Shown here: piece after piece, positions 24,836 through 33,774 of the stretch | Layout: every line of letters starts with the position of its first letter | How positions within the stretch are numbered: position 1 is the first letter of the stretch | Source of the DNA: Rhodospirillaceae bacterium | Lineage (GTDB): Bacteria > Pseudomonadota > Alphaproteobacteria > Rhodospirillales > Rhodospirillaceae | Length of the DNA: 36,198 bases | Reading direction: 5' to 3' | Assembly (NCBI GenBank): GCA_009693785.1 | Contig: SHWP01000036.1 | Coordinates: forward strand, 1-36,198 | Program-made: the position numbers and the translations under genes | Notes under the pieces: generated by a model | Told to the model about the DNA's origin: nothing | The model's input: the letters and a program-made list of their open reading frames with translations, nothing else | Databases searched by the model: none

Positions 24836-26947
24836 ATGATCCCGCGCACGATGAGTTTCTTGGTTTTCGTATTGACCCTTGGCATGACTGCAGCGCCTGC
24901 ATCCGCTGCCGAACAACTTACCATCACCGTTGTCTCATCGGACCCCGCGCGCATCACCGGCGGCGATGCGCTGGTCGACATCGCCACACAAGGCCAAGAC
25001 GCGCTGAGTGTTACGCTCGACGGGCGCGATGTATCGGGCGCGTTCAAACCCTCCAACCGGTCCGGCCATGTGTTGGGCATGGTCAGCGGCCTGAAGTTGG
25101 GCAAGTCCACGCTCTCGGCCAAACAAGGCGCTGTTTCGGCCAGCCTAACCCTCACCAATTATCCCATTACCGGGCCCGTGTTTGCCGGGCCGAAGGAAAC
25201 ACCGTTTTTCTGCGAAACACACAAATTCAAATTGCCCGATGGCTCGATGCTGCCCGCCACGCGCGATGCCGACTGTTCGATCGATACCATCATCACCTAT
25301 GTCTATAAGCCTAAGGGCAGCGGCGAATTAAAGCCCTTACCCGAAGGCGCGAAGTTGCCCGCCGACGTGGCTACAACCACCATCTCCACCGGCGCGACGG
25401 TGCCTTATGTCATCCGCGTCGAGACCGGCACGATCAATCGCGGCATCTATCAAACCGCCGTGCTGCACGACCCCACCAAGGAACCCGCGCCAAGCCCGCT
25501 GGCTGCGCCCAAGGGCTGGAACAGTCGCTTGCTGTATGTGGTTGCGGGCGGCTGTGGGGGCATGTATCGCCAGGGTGCCACAACAGGCGTGGGCAACACC
25601 GGCAACATGTTGTCGGATTTGTTCGTTGGGCGCGGCTACATGACGATTGCCAACTCGCTCAACGTATTCGCCATCAACTGCGACGATTTTCTGGCGGCCG
25701 AAACCATGATGATGACGCGCGAACGCGCCATCGAAACATTGGGCGCGCCGTTCTATACGCTGGGCTGGGGCTGCTCGGGCGGCTCGCACCAAGTGCTGCA
25801 AATCTCTGACAACTACCCAGGCTTGATGGACGGCATTATTCCCTCGTGCAATTCGGTCGATTGGGGCCGCTTCCAACAACTCAACTCCGACCTCACGTTG
25901 CTCTACGACTGGTTCAAGACGCCTTCGGGCCAAGCCCTCAGCGATGAGCAAAAGGTCGCCATTACCGGGGCACCACTCAATACCAGCGCTTCGAAACTGG
26001 GCTTGTCGATCAGCGGGTCGTGCCCCGAGGTGGTGCCCGCCGACCAAGTTTACAAACCCAAGACAAACCCGAAGGGCGTGCGCTGCGGCATTCCCGATCA
26101 TCAGGTCAACGTGTTGGGGCGCGACCCCAAAACTGGATTTGCGCGCAGCATCGGCGATAACACCGGTGTTCAATACGGATTGGGCGCGTTGCAGGCGGGC
26201 AAAATTAGCGTGGCGCAATTTATCACGCTCAACGAACAAATCGGCGGCTATGACGTCGATGGTGTGCGCCAACCCGGCCGCTCGGCGGGCGATGTGCAGG
26301 CCATCGAGACTGCCTACAAAACCGGGCGGGTTTTAAACGCGGGCGGCGGGCTGAAAGACATTCCCATCGTCGAGCTGCGCAACTACACCGACCAAGACAA
26401 AGACGCCGTGCACCTGAAATACGGTACCTACGTCACGCTCGCACGCCTCAAACGCGAGACCGGCAGCCGGGCCAATTATGTGGTGCTACTTGAAAGCCAC
26501 CGCAATGGATTCATGAGCGCTAGCAAAGCCACCGATGAGATGGCGCATTTTGCCATCACCAAAATGGACGATTGGTTGACAGCACTGATGAACGATCACG
26601 GGCCTGGATCGCGCGCGGAAAAAATCGCCCGCGCCAAGCCCGCCGATTTGGTGGACGCTTGCTACGACCCCGATGGTAAACGCATCGTCGAGGAACAAAC
26701 ATTGACGGGCGGGCGCTGTGCCGCGCTCTACCCCGCAAGCTTGCCGCCACGCATGGTCGCAGGCGGACCGCTCACCAACGATGTGCTTAAGTGCCAACTC
26801 AAGCCCGTGAATGCCGCCGACTACAGTGTGAAACTCACACCCGGCGAACTCTCGCGCCTGAAAGGAGTCTTCCCCAACAGCGTGTGCGATTGGTCCAAAC
26901 CCGGCGTGGGGCAAGGACCGTTGGCGGGGACATGGCAGGCGTTTTGA
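24836..26947 (+). CDS. DUF6351 family secreted protein
   Basis: 703 residues, ATG 24836 with GAGG six bases ahead. Signal peptide MIPRTMSFLVFVLTLGMTAA ending near ASAAEQ. Large mature protein with many Cys, which suggests disulfides outside the cytoplasm. GWGCSGGSHQVLQISDNYPG contains a Ser in a nucleophile-elbow-like GxSGG setting, followed by GIIPSCNSVDWGRF; such a run points to an alpha/beta-hydrolase fold. The last part has LESHRNGFMSASKATDEMAH, a candidate His site. I assign DUF6351 from memory of overall length and motif layout. Likely an exported esterase-type enzyme of unknown substrate. Confidence 0.75.
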   Translation: MIPRTMSFLVFVLTLGMTAAPASAAEQLTITVVSSDPARITGGDALVDIATQGQDALSVTLDGRDVSGAFKPSNRSGHVLGMVSGLKLGKSTLSAKQGAVSASLTLTNYPITGPVFAGPKETPFFCETHKFKLPDGSMLPATRDADCSIDTIITYVYKPKGSGELKPLPEGAKLPADVATTTISTGATVPYVIRVETGTINRGIYQTAVLHDPTKEPAPSPLAAPKGWNSRLLYVVAGGCGGMYRQGATTGVGNTGNMLSDLFVGRGYMTIANSLNVFAINCDDFLAAETMMMTRERAIETLGAPFYTLGWGCSGGSHQVLQISDNYPGLMDGIIPSCNSVDWGRFQQLNSDLTLLYDWFKTPSGQALSDEQKVAITGAPLNTSASKLGLSISGSCPEVVPADQVYKPKTNPKGVRCGIPDHQVNVLGRDPKTGFARSIGDNTGVQYGLGALQAGKISVAQFITLNEQIGGYDVDGVRQPGRSAGDVQAIETAYKTGRVLNAGGGLKDIPIVELRNYTDQDKDAVHLKYGTYVTLARLKRETGSRANYVVLLESHRNGFMSASKATDEMAHFAITKMDDWLTALMNDHGPGSRAEKIARAKPADLVDACYDPDGKRIVEEQTLTGGRCAALYPASLPPRMVAGGPLTNDVLKCQLKPVNAADYSVKLTPGELSRLKGVFPNSVCDWSKPGVGQGPLAGTWQAF

Positions 26948-26993
26948 GGTGGCGAATTTGATGTGGGTGAAATTCGCCGTAACTAAAACAATT

Positions 26994-27175
26994 TGTCATC
27001 ACCCGATTTGACGCCAAGTTTTTATTAGCGACTAAAGGGAGCTTAGAAAAACTGGCGCACAGCCCGGGTGATCCAGGGCCACAAACTCCGTCCGTGCAAA
27101 CTGCCCTGGACCCTTCCCCGGATCGCGCGAAGCGCGCGTCCGAGGACAGGCTCCGTCGAAGCCCGAGGGTGACGA
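26994..27175. repeat. Two-hairpin repeat, copy R3, with an insertion
   Basis: Outer motifs match the others: ATCACCCG at 26998 pairs with CGGGTGAT, then CCAGGGCCACAAACTC and a second palindrome ending GTGACGA. About 65 bases are inserted inside the first hairpin, themselves flanked by GCCAAGTTTTT and AAAAACTGGC. Between convergent genes. Confidence 0.75.
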
Positions 27176-27216
27176 TGTGTGTTTGTGGCATCAGTGGAAA
27201 TAATAACTCCGCCGCC

Positions 27217-27813
27217 CTACCCCACCCGTTTCGGGCTCCAGCGCGTCACGCTGACCGGCTTGCCGTCGTGGTTGCGCGCCACTTTGGCCCGCAGGACTTT
27301 ATCGACCGCCATGGGCGCGTCATCGAACCCAGCACGCGGGCGGCCCTCGTACGGCGAGGGTTCGGCGCTTTTCTTTCGCACCATGCCTTGATCGCCATAA
27401 AACGCCACCATGCCGTCGAAGGAAATTTCGGTGAGCGGTGCCACATTATAAGCATCGATGTAGGGCGGATGACGTTTGACGAGTTTGGTGAGTTTGTCCG
27501 CCGACAAAGACCCAAACTGCCGCCACACGGAATCCATCACATGGCTGGGCTTTTCCTCAACCGGCGAGAGATCAATAATGGGTTTGCCGCGTGCAAAGGA
27601 GCGGAACAATGTGGGCTCGATGGGGCCTTCCTCGGCAGCCACAAAAGTCGCGGGCATCAGCTTCATGCCGTTGTGCGCCACGCCAAAATAGGCCTGCGCC
27701 AAGAACAGCAGCCTCTGCAACTTTTGCGGTTGCAAGTATTCGCCGTCTGCCACCGCGCGCTCTAAAAACCAGAACGCCGCCTCGAACCCGGATTCAACCG
27801 CTGGAGGAGTCAT
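27217..27813 (-). CDS. Panacea-domain (DUF4065-like) protein
   Basis: 198 residues from ATG 27813 (MTPPAVESGFEAAFWFLERA); the frame is open to 27924 but the added N-terminus has no protein character. LQPQKLQRLLFLAQAYFGVA and FVAAEEGPIEPTLFRSFARG match the SocA/GepA 'Panacea' domain (KLQKLLYYAQ... and EYGP motifs). In other genomes that domain occurs in antitoxins and phage-associated proteins. No toxin partner is visible beside it and R3 separates it from DUF6351, so a housekeeping or regulatory role is equally possible. Confidence 0.7.
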   Translation of the reverse strand: MTPPAVESGFEAAFWFLERAVADGEYLQPQKLQRLLFLAQAYFGVAHNGMKLMPATFVAAEEGPIEPTLFRSFARGKPIIDLSPVEEKPSHVMDSVWRQFGSLSADKLTKLVKRHPPYIDAYNVAPLTEISFDGMVAFYGDQGMVRKKSAEPSPYEGRPRAGFDDAPMAVDKVLRAKVARNHDGKPVSVTRWSPKRVG

Positions 27814-27993
27814 GGCCTTAATTGTCTCATCTTGTGTATCGCTCGTGAAACATTGACTATAATGAGTGAGGGATATGGCGTTGCAGCCTGAATAACCATG
27901 CAACCCCACACCCGGATCGCTCATTTATAACTGTAGCCCATCATCCCATAGCGCCGATTACTTGCCAAAGCCTTGAAAAATTAACACTCCGCC

Positions 27994-30771
27994 ATGGCCT
28001 ATCGAACCAGCCGCTACATGCAACGCCGTCAGCGCACCTTGGGGCGGGTCTTGGCGCAGGCCTTGGGCTGGCTGGTGCTGGTGGTGGCGGGGTTGCTGGG
28101 CGCATTGGCCCTGCTGGCCGCCCCCTTAGCCGAATGGGCGGGCGCCCGGGCATTGAACACACGGGGGTTTGGCCCGGCATCCTTCGAAGTCACCCGGCTC
28201 GATTTCGGCGGACTGAGCTTGCGCGGGTTAAAGGCTTTCGATGGGGCTGTCGCGCTAGCCGAGATTGATGTCCTCTATTCCCTGCGAGAGTTATTGACAG
28301 AGCGCCGGGTGGCCTCGGTACGCGTCGAGGGCCTTGAGACAAAACTGACCTGGGCGGCGGATGGCGCTATCAGTTTGGGGCCGCTGAAACTTTTTCCCAA
28401 CCCCAACCCGGCACAAACCGCAGTCACACCATCTGCTGCTAACACCCCACCGCAACCAACGCCGCAATTGGGTGCCTTGAGCCTGACCAATTCTAAACTT
28501 GTACTGGCCTTGCCCAGCGCAATCATTGTTACCGATGTCACGGCCAGCATGGCCCAAGACCTCAACGGCCGCGCAATTGATGTGGCGCTGAAGGGCATTG
28601 GCGACAAACTCAAATTGAATTTGAATCTCGTTGCCGTGCAGCCCACCGGTAAACCCGCGCAAGGATCGGCGGAACTCACCTATGACATCGCGGGCTTGGA
28701 CCTTCCGGAGTTGGTGTCGGCTTTGAGCGGCAAGGCCAATATCGCCCTCACCTTCGATGCCCAAGGTGCACGCGCCAATAATAGCCATGCGGATGTGGCG
28801 TTCACCTTGGCCGAGAAATTGCGCGCGCCTGCGCTGAGGGTGTTGGGTCTTGATGGTGCTCAACCCATGCGGCTGAGCTTGGCAGGCGTGAACAACCCCG
28901 CCGTCACGTTCAATCTTGATCGCGGCGCGGCGATGCCCACGGCCACGTTCGATGTGGCACTCGGCTTGGCCAATGGCACGGCGGGGATACGCCTAGTGGC
29001 GCAAGGCCGGGCCGATGTGCCCTTGGGTGGTGCCGCACCGCAAGATTTTAACATCGCGCAGTTGGGTGTGTCGGCCAAACTATTGCCCATCATGGGCGGC
29101 AGCGTGGATGCATCGTTGAGCTTGCTCGAATTCAAGGGCCCCATCACCGTGGCCGAGGGCCGCGTGGCGGGCCACCTCAAGGCCGAAGGCTTACGAGGTG
29201 AGTCCATTAGGGGCCAACGTTTGGAATCAAACTTGGCAGCGGGTTTGCGGCTTGATGGGCTGTCGCTGTCCTTCGACCTCACCGACCTGTGGGCCGAGGG
29301 TGAGAACATCAACTTTGGCGCTGCGTTGGCCCAGGGTGTCAGCCGCATTGCGCTGAATGCGAAAGACCCAAGCGCGCAGCAATTCAATATCGTGATCAAC
29401 ACCGCAGGCGGTGCGACGCTGACCTCGGACATGGCGCTCGTAGCCAGCGTGCCGCGCATTGTCACGGGCGATGCCGCCGACCCGAAGGCCCCCGCTGCAA
29501 GCCTCAACCTGCCGCGCATCGGCGTATCGGGTTATCTGGGTCAAGCCAACGATGTCACCAGCGGCGAGATCAAACTCAGCTTAACCGATGGCAAACTCGC
29601 GCACCCTTTGGTGCACCTGGCTGGCATTGCCGCCGATTTGGGCTTTGACGGGGCGCGCCTGGCAGGCCCGCTGTCGTGGCATTTGCAAGAGGCCCCCGAC
29701 CCCACCCGGCCCAAGGGGCTTGATCGTCGCGGGGCGGAGTTCAAAGCCAATGTCATGCTCGATGCCGATGGCGTCGATATAACTGGGGCGATCCTCTCAC
29801 CCTCACAAGTCGAGGTCGGCACGTTTGGCTATGTGCAGCGCAGCGGCGAGCCATCATTGATTAGCCTGTCCATTCCCCCGCGCCCATGGGATGCACCCAC
29901 GTTCCTGGAGGTCTTTGGCCCACTGGCCGCACTCACCAACACCTCGGGCACCTTGGGATTGGATGTGGAGGCCACCTTGAACCCCAACACCATTGCTGGC
30001 TCGGCCACGCTGGCCATGGCCAACTTCGGCTTCACCTCGGGCGCCATGACCATGAGCGGCCTCAACACTGCCATGGAGTTGAACCAAGTCTGGCCACCGC
30101 GTGCGGCTGCGCCACAGCGCCTCTCCTTCGCGCGCATGGTAGCCGGTGTGCCCTTCAGTGATGGCCAGTTCACCCTGCGCATGTCCGGCGACGGCACCGC
30201 GCTCATCACCCAGGCCGACATCAAGCTTGCCCAAGGCGCCGTGACAGGCCGCGATCTGATCGTGCCGCTTGATGGCCGGACCCAAAGCTTGGCCATGGAT
30301 GTGCGCGATGTGGATTTAGGCGCGCTGGTGAATGCCTTTGCCACGCAAGGGCTCGCTGCCACGGGCAAACTCTCGGGCCGCTTGCCGCTGAAGGTGGATG
30401 CGGGCCGCCTGTTCATCGACCGCGCCAAGCTGGCCGGGCGTAATGGCACCATCACTTATGCCCCGGCCACACCGCCCGCCGCCCTGGCGCAAGGTGGGGG
30501 CAACATTTTGTTGCAGGCCCTGGCCAACTTCAATTTCGAGGAGGTCACCGCCAACCTCAATGGCGACGTCACCAAAGACTTGGCGGTTGGATTAAGCCTC
30601 AAGGGCCACAACCCGGACCTCTACGGTGGCAAGGCCATCGAGTTCAACCTCACCCTCGATGGACCCATAAACCAACTCGTGCGCGAGGGGCTTTCAGGCT
30701 ATCGTATCCCCGACGACATCAAACAGTGCCTTGAGCAAATGGGCTTGAGCAACACCACCCCAGGTAACTAA
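27994..30771 (+). CDS. YdbH-like AsmA-family envelope protein
   Basis: 925 residues. N-terminal cytoplasmic basic segment (RTSRYMQRRQRTLG), a single membrane helix (ALGWLVLVVAGLLGALALLA), then a long beta-rich periplasmic region of repeated short strands, typical of bridge-like lipid-transport proteins (YhdP, TamB, YdbH). The C-terminal part FNFEEVTANLNGDVTKDLAV, GHNPDLYGGKAIEFNLTLDG and IKQCLEQMG match YdbH (PF11739). Such proteins move phospholipids between inner and outer membrane. In enterobacteria ydbH lies with ynbE and ydbL; neither is here. No strong ribosome-binding site at ATG 27994; an ATG at 28018 is possible. Confidence 0.85.
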   Translation: MAYRTSRYMQRRQRTLGRVLAQALGWLVLVVAGLLGALALLAAPLAEWAGARALNTRGFGPASFEVTRLDFGGLSLRGLKAFDGAVALAEIDVLYSLRELLTERRVASVRVEGLETKLTWAADGAISLGPLKLFPNPNPAQTAVTPSAANTPPQPTPQLGALSLTNSKLVLALPSAIIVTDVTASMAQDLNGRAIDVALKGIGDKLKLNLNLVAVQPTGKPAQGSAELTYDIAGLDLPELVSALSGKANIALTFDAQGARANNSHADVAFTLAEKLRAPALRVLGLDGAQPMRLSLAGVNNPAVTFNLDRGAAMPTATFDVALGLANGTAGIRLVAQGRADVPLGGAAPQDFNIAQLGVSAKLLPIMGGSVDASLSLLEFKGPITVAEGRVAGHLKAEGLRGESIRGQRLESNLAAGLRLDGLSLSFDLTDLWAEGENINFGAALAQGVSRIALNAKDPSAQQFNIVINTAGGATLTSDMALVASVPRIVTGDAADPKAPAASLNLPRIGVSGYLGQANDVTSGEIKLSLTDGKLAHPLVHLAGIAADLGFDGARLAGPLSWHLQEAPDPTRPKGLDRRGAEFKANVMLDADGVDITGAILSPSQVEVGTFGYVQRSGEPSLISLSIPPRPWDAPTFLEVFGPLAALTNTSGTLGLDVEATLNPNTIAGSATLAMANFGFTSGAMTMSGLNTAMELNQVWPPRAAAPQRLSFARMVAGVPFSDGQFTLRMSGDGTALITQADIKLAQGAVTGRDLIVPLDGRTQSLAMDVRDVDLGALVNAFATQGLAATGKLSGRLPLKVDAGRLFIDRAKLAGRNGTITYAPATPPAALAQGGGNILLQALANFNFEEVTANLNGDVTKDLAVGLSLKGHNPDLYGGKAIEFNLTLDGPINQLVREGLSGYRIPDDIKQCLEQMGLSNTTPGN

Positions 30772-30775
30772 ATTC

Positions 30776-31228
30776 ATGCGCGTCGTAGACGCCACTCTGC
30801 CCAAGCAGCCCGCCACCGGCGATGACGTGGCCAAAATGGTGGCGGCCGGTAAAGCCACGGGCTTGCCCGGCATCGAGAAGAGTTTGTGGTTCAACCGCCA
30901 GACCTTGAAGGTGCGCGGCAAGTGGCTGGTGTGCGCCCGGCAAGTCGGCATCTACGTTATGGTCTGCCCGCTGCCGGAAAAAGAAACGCTGATCGAGTCC
31001 GCGCCCGATGTGTACTTCGACACCGATCATCATACCGGCCGGCCCGCCGTGCTGGCCTTCGTCGATAAAATCGGCACCGAGGAGTTGGCGAGCCGCATCG
31101 CGCGAGCCTGGCACATCCAAGCACCGAAGGACTTGGCCCAACAGGTGCAGCGCCGAACCAAAACCGCGAAGCCAAAAGTTGCGGCGAAAAAAGCGCCAAA
31201 GAAAAAAACCAAAGCCAAGAGTCGTTAA
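30776..31228 (+). CDS. YjbR/MmcQ-family protein with Lys-rich tail
   Basis: 150 residues, 4 bp after ydbH, so co-transcribed. LPGIEKSLWFNRQTLKVRGK, VMVCPLPEKETLIESAPDV and FDTDHHTGRPAVLAFVDKIG correspond to the conserved parts of the YjbR/MmcQ fold. The last 30 residues are Lys/Ala-rich (KPKVAAKKAPKKKTKAKSR), a nucleic-acid-binding type of tail uncommon in the core family. Role unknown; the fold is linked to DNA binding. Confidence 0.8.
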   Translation: MRVVDATLPKQPATGDDVAKMVAAGKATGLPGIEKSLWFNRQTLKVRGKWLVCARQVGIYVMVCPLPEKETLIESAPDVYFDTDHHTGRPAVLAFVDKIGTEELASRIARAWHIQAPKDLAQQVQRRTKTAKPKVAAKKAPKKKTKAKSR

Positions 31229-31260
31229 GTCGAGGCAGATCGTATCGGCGACCCTTCGCT

Positions 31261-31347
31261 TGTCATTCCCGCATCAGCGGGAATCCACTTTGTGTGTTTT
31301 TAAAATCTAAATGGAAAGCTGGACCCCCGTTTTCACGGGGGTGACAA
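31261..31347. repeat. Two-hairpin repeat, copy R4
   Basis: TCATTCCCGCATCAGCGGGA and ATCC, spacer of about 33 bases, then CTGGACCCCCGTTTTCACGG and GGGTGACAA. Smallest clean copy; between convergent genes. Confidence 0.85.
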
Positions 31348-31368
31348 TTCGAGACTAGTTTTGGTTCA

Positions 31369-31428
31369 CTAAATTGTTCCACGTGGAACAATTTAGCGGG
31401 TCGAAAACTACACCGCTGCGGTATGATG
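31369..31428. promoter_or_regulatory. parS: parS-like site 2 with adjacent conserved motif
   Basis: TGTTCCACGTGGAACA (31375-31390) is a perfect 16-bp palindrome, embedded in a perfect 28-bp palindrome (31369-31396). GCTGCGGTATGATG follows at 31415-31428, with the same spacing as at site 1. ParB binding is predicted from the match to chromosomal parS sites. Confidence 0.85.
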
Positions 31429-31437
31429 CGCTGCAGC

Positions 31438-31515
31438 GCCTGTTTTAACAGGAAAAGAACAGGCCCGCCTGATGGACGCCATACCGCTGCGGAATAATTA
31501 TACAGCGGCGGTATG
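31438..31515. repeat. Extra palindromes beside parS site 2
   Basis: GCCTGTT/AACAGGC (31438-31465), then CATACCGC (31480-31487) and GCGGTATG (31508-31515) as an inverted pair flanking GAATAATTATA. The GCGGTATG unit is the same motif that sits beside parS, so three copies are clustered here. Confidence 0.6.
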
Positions 31516-31543
31516 AGGCGGCAGAGCAAATGCCCCCTTCCCC

Positions 31544-32086
31544 CTACACCGCGAACGTGTGTTTGACGAACTCATCAGTGAAGCGGCCCAGTGCGGCCCA
31601 ATCGGTGAGTTCCAAGTCTTTGCCGGGTGTGACATCCACATTCTTGCGCCAAGCGATGTAGCGCATCGCTCAGCTTTTGAAAAAATCGTATTGCGCGAAG
31701 CGAAAGGCACCGGCCACATGGAGCACGGTCTTGGGCGTCCAGCCCGTGGTGCGGGCGAACTCAGCCACGCATTTTTGTAATCCTGTTTTGTCCTCCTCGT
31801 CGTGGCCCGCAGCCGCGAGCGAGACCGAAACGAACGCGGCCTTGACGTGGCTTAAGCCATTGGCATGGCGGTGCACGAACCCCGTGACGGCGGGTTGATA
31901 GCGTTCCATGTGAAGGGAGGCAGCGATAAACACCACATCGAAGGCGCGCGGATCGAGACTGCCATGAGCGGCGGCGGCGTCGATTAACGTCACGCGATGG
32001 TCGGCATCGTCGAGCCGGTCGTGCATGAACTGCGCGATCTTGCGCGTTTGGCCCTCGGTGGTGCCGTACAGAATGAGGATGTTCAT
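31544..32086 (-). pseudogene. HemG-like flavodoxin, in-frame TGA
   Basis: Start ATG 32086 (MNILILYGTTEGQTRKIAQF), an FMN-binding P-loop of flavodoxins (T-T-E-G-Q-T). FIAASLHMERYQPAVTGFVH and FARTTGWTPKTVLHVAGAF match protoporphyrinogen oxidase HemG-type flavodoxins. The frame stops at TGA 31670-31672 after FFKS, but continues undamaged as AMRYIAWRKNVDVTPGKDLE and LTDWAALGRFTDEFV to TAG at 31544. Trp (TGG) is the likely original codon. Full length would be 180 residues. A single base change separates it from a normal gene; the family's cofactor site lies upstream of the stop, but the missing tail carries conserved residues. Confidence 0.8.
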
Positions 32087-32244
32087 GGCTGATGCCTCGT
32101 GCATGCTGCCGGTTTCTTGACGAGACAGCATCTGCCACACGGCACGAAGCATCATTGATCTAGCTCAAGCTTGTGTGCTTCCCCCTCTCCCGCGCATTTT
32201 TTTGCGCCGAGTCCGCGCATGTGGGAGAGGATAAAAATTTATAC

Positions 32245-32392
32245 TGTCATTCCCGCAAGCCTTCCCAAGCCAAGGCGCGGGAAGGCGCAAGCGGGAATCC
32301 ATCTTACTGTTTGCGCCGTTGAAACGCACAAGGTGGGTCCCCGCTTTCGCCCACCTTGGGCAAGACCTTCGATGGGCTCGCGAGGACGACAA
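32245..32392. repeat. Two-hairpin repeat, copy R5
   Basis: Starts TGTCATTCCCGCAAGCCTTC and ends CGCGAGGACGACAA, 148 bp, with both hairpins elaborated (CTTCCCAAGCCAAGGCGCGG/GAAGG and GGTGGGTCCCCGC...GCCCACCTT). Nearly identical to R6. Between the same-strand DLH and flavodoxin genes. Confidence 0.9.
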
Positions 32393-32419
32393 CATTGGAT
32401 CCTCAACATAACACTAGCC

Positions 32420-33118
32420 TCATGCTTTACGAACCGCCCACACACACCTTTCTAAAAACGCAACCGAGCGCGACCAGGCGAGGTCACCGGCGGCGGCATT
32501 GTACGTGGCCTGTTCCACATTCTCGAAGGCGTGGCCCGCGCCGGGGTAAATGTGCATCTCTGTGCCCGGGTGGCGCGCGGCAATGGCCTGCACGCTGGCC
32601 AAGGGCACGATGTGGTCGCTGTCGCCGTAGTGCAAAATGGTGGGGCAACGCGGCACGAGGTCGAGAAACGCCGGAATATGACTGCCATAGAAATTCACTT
32701 GTGCGGCAAAGTTGAGCGCGCTCGACGCGGCTGCCCGCCAGGCCCACGTGCCGCCAGTGCAAAAGCCTGAGATAACAGCCAGGCCCTTTGGGTTGGCGGC
32801 TTTGGCCGCAGCCGCAATGTCGGCAAATATTTGTGCTTCGCTTAAGGAAGCATAGCGCTTCACGCCCTCGGCAGCTTGGCTGTAGGGAAATACCAGGCCT
32901 GGGCCCAACCGGTCGAACAGGGCGGGCGCCAGCGCGCGGTACCCAGCGGCCGCCCAACGCGCGCACACCTCGCCCATGTGCGCCGCGGCGCCATAAACCG
33001 CATGCAACACCACAACGCCGCCCTTGGTGGGTACGGTGGGATCAGCCTGCCAGGCGCTGAAGCGATGGCCGTCGGCGGCTGTGAGTTCAATTTGTGTTGC
33101 GTTCACCACGGCCCTCAT
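32420..33118 (-). CDS. Dienelactone hydrolase family protein
   Basis: 232 residues. Start ATG 33118, with GTG codons four and five as alternatives behind AGGG. The nucleophile elbow is GFCTGGTWAW, so Cys takes the nucleophile place as in true dienelactone hydrolases. The acid lies in HYGDSDHIVPL, and the His in IYPGAGHAF. Cytoplasmic, no signal peptide. Hydrolyses lactones such as 4-carboxymethylene-butenolides, with the aromatic-degradation pathway as the usual context, although no other genes of it are seen here. Confidence 0.93.
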   Translation of the reverse strand: MRAVVNATQIELTAADGHRFSAWQADPTVPTKGGVVVLHAVYGAAAHMGEVCARWAAAGYRALAPALFDRLGPGLVFPYSQAAEGVKRYASLSEAQIFADIAAAAKAANPKGLAVISGFCTGGTWAWRAAASSALNFAAQVNFYGSHIPAFLDLVPRCPTILHYGDSDHIVPLASVQAIAARHPGTEMHIYPGAGHAFENVEQATYNAAAGDLAWSRSVAFLERCVWAVRKA

Positions 33119-33234
33119 CCTTACCCGAGCGACTATAAACCAAGTTCACGCCCGCTCGCACGCACGGGGCTAGACTTAACCAGCCAAAAAGCACAAAAAT
33201 CAGCCTAACCCCACCGGATGGGCCATCGCCACAC

Positions 33235-33756
33235 ATGCGTTCGCAATTTCTTTTGGTTCCCGCAGCCCTGATCGCCGCCGCCCCCGTGCAAGCGTGGGAA
33301 TACATTAGCGTGGCCGAAGCCCAGCGCGCGATGTTCCCGGGCGCGACCTTCAAGCTTCACACCATCACCATGGATACCAACCAATTTTATTCGCTGATGA
33401 AAGCCTCGAACGTGACCGTGTGGAGTTCCACCATCCGCGCGTGGAAGGCCTCGACTGGGGGCTGGTTTTTTCTCGACCAAGTGTTGGGGCGCGATGACCA
33501 CATCACCTACGCGGTGGCGCTAAACGATGCCGGCATCGTGACCAGTGTCGAGATCATCGATTGCATCGCCACCTACGACCAAATCCGCCGCCCTTATTGG
33601 CTGGCTCAATTCAAGGGCAAAACCACCGCCAGCGGGAGTTTGGTGGAGCAAGTCGAGATCATCTCGGGCGTATCGCTCTCAAGCGAACACGTCGCCGAGG
33701 GTGTGCGGCGCATTCTGGCGGCGCATGCGCTATTCTTCGCGGGCAAGAAGGGGTGA
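33235..33756 (+). CDS. Exported FMN-binding protein
   Basis: 173 residues. Signal peptide MRSQFLLVPAALIAAAPVQA. FMN_bind-type layout: ISVAEAQRAMFPGATFKLHT, a central strand block VTVWSSTIRAWKASTGGWFF, and SVEIIDCIATYDQIRRPYWL, then the flavin-attachment region EIISGVSLSSEHVAEGVRRI near residues 141-160. The usual attachment motif is S/T-G-A-T; here it is SGVS (144-147), which changes Ala and the linked Thr (to Ser). Covalent flavinylation by ApbE is possible but not assured. Likely a small periplasmic electron carrier. Confidence 0.85.
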   Translation: MRSQFLLVPAALIAAAPVQAWEYISVAEAQRAMFPGATFKLHTITMDTNQFYSLMKASNVTVWSSTIRAWKASTGGWFFLDQVLGRDDHITYAVALNDAGIVTSVEIIDCIATYDQIRRPYWLAQFKGKTTASGSLVEQVEIISGVSLSSEHVAEGVRRILAAHALFFAGKKG

Positions 33757-33774
33757 GAGAACCTGATTCTGTTT

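Noticed and set aside
27217-27813. Panacea-domain gene as half of a toxin-antitoxin pair
   Set aside because: No small toxin-like gene adjoins it; the left neighbour is repeat R3 and the right is ydbH on the other strand.
31670-31672. TGA read as selenocysteine or Trp
   Set aside because: Other genes in the window end normally in TGA, no SECIS-like hairpin is evident after it, and the family has Trp-like residues rather than Cys here.
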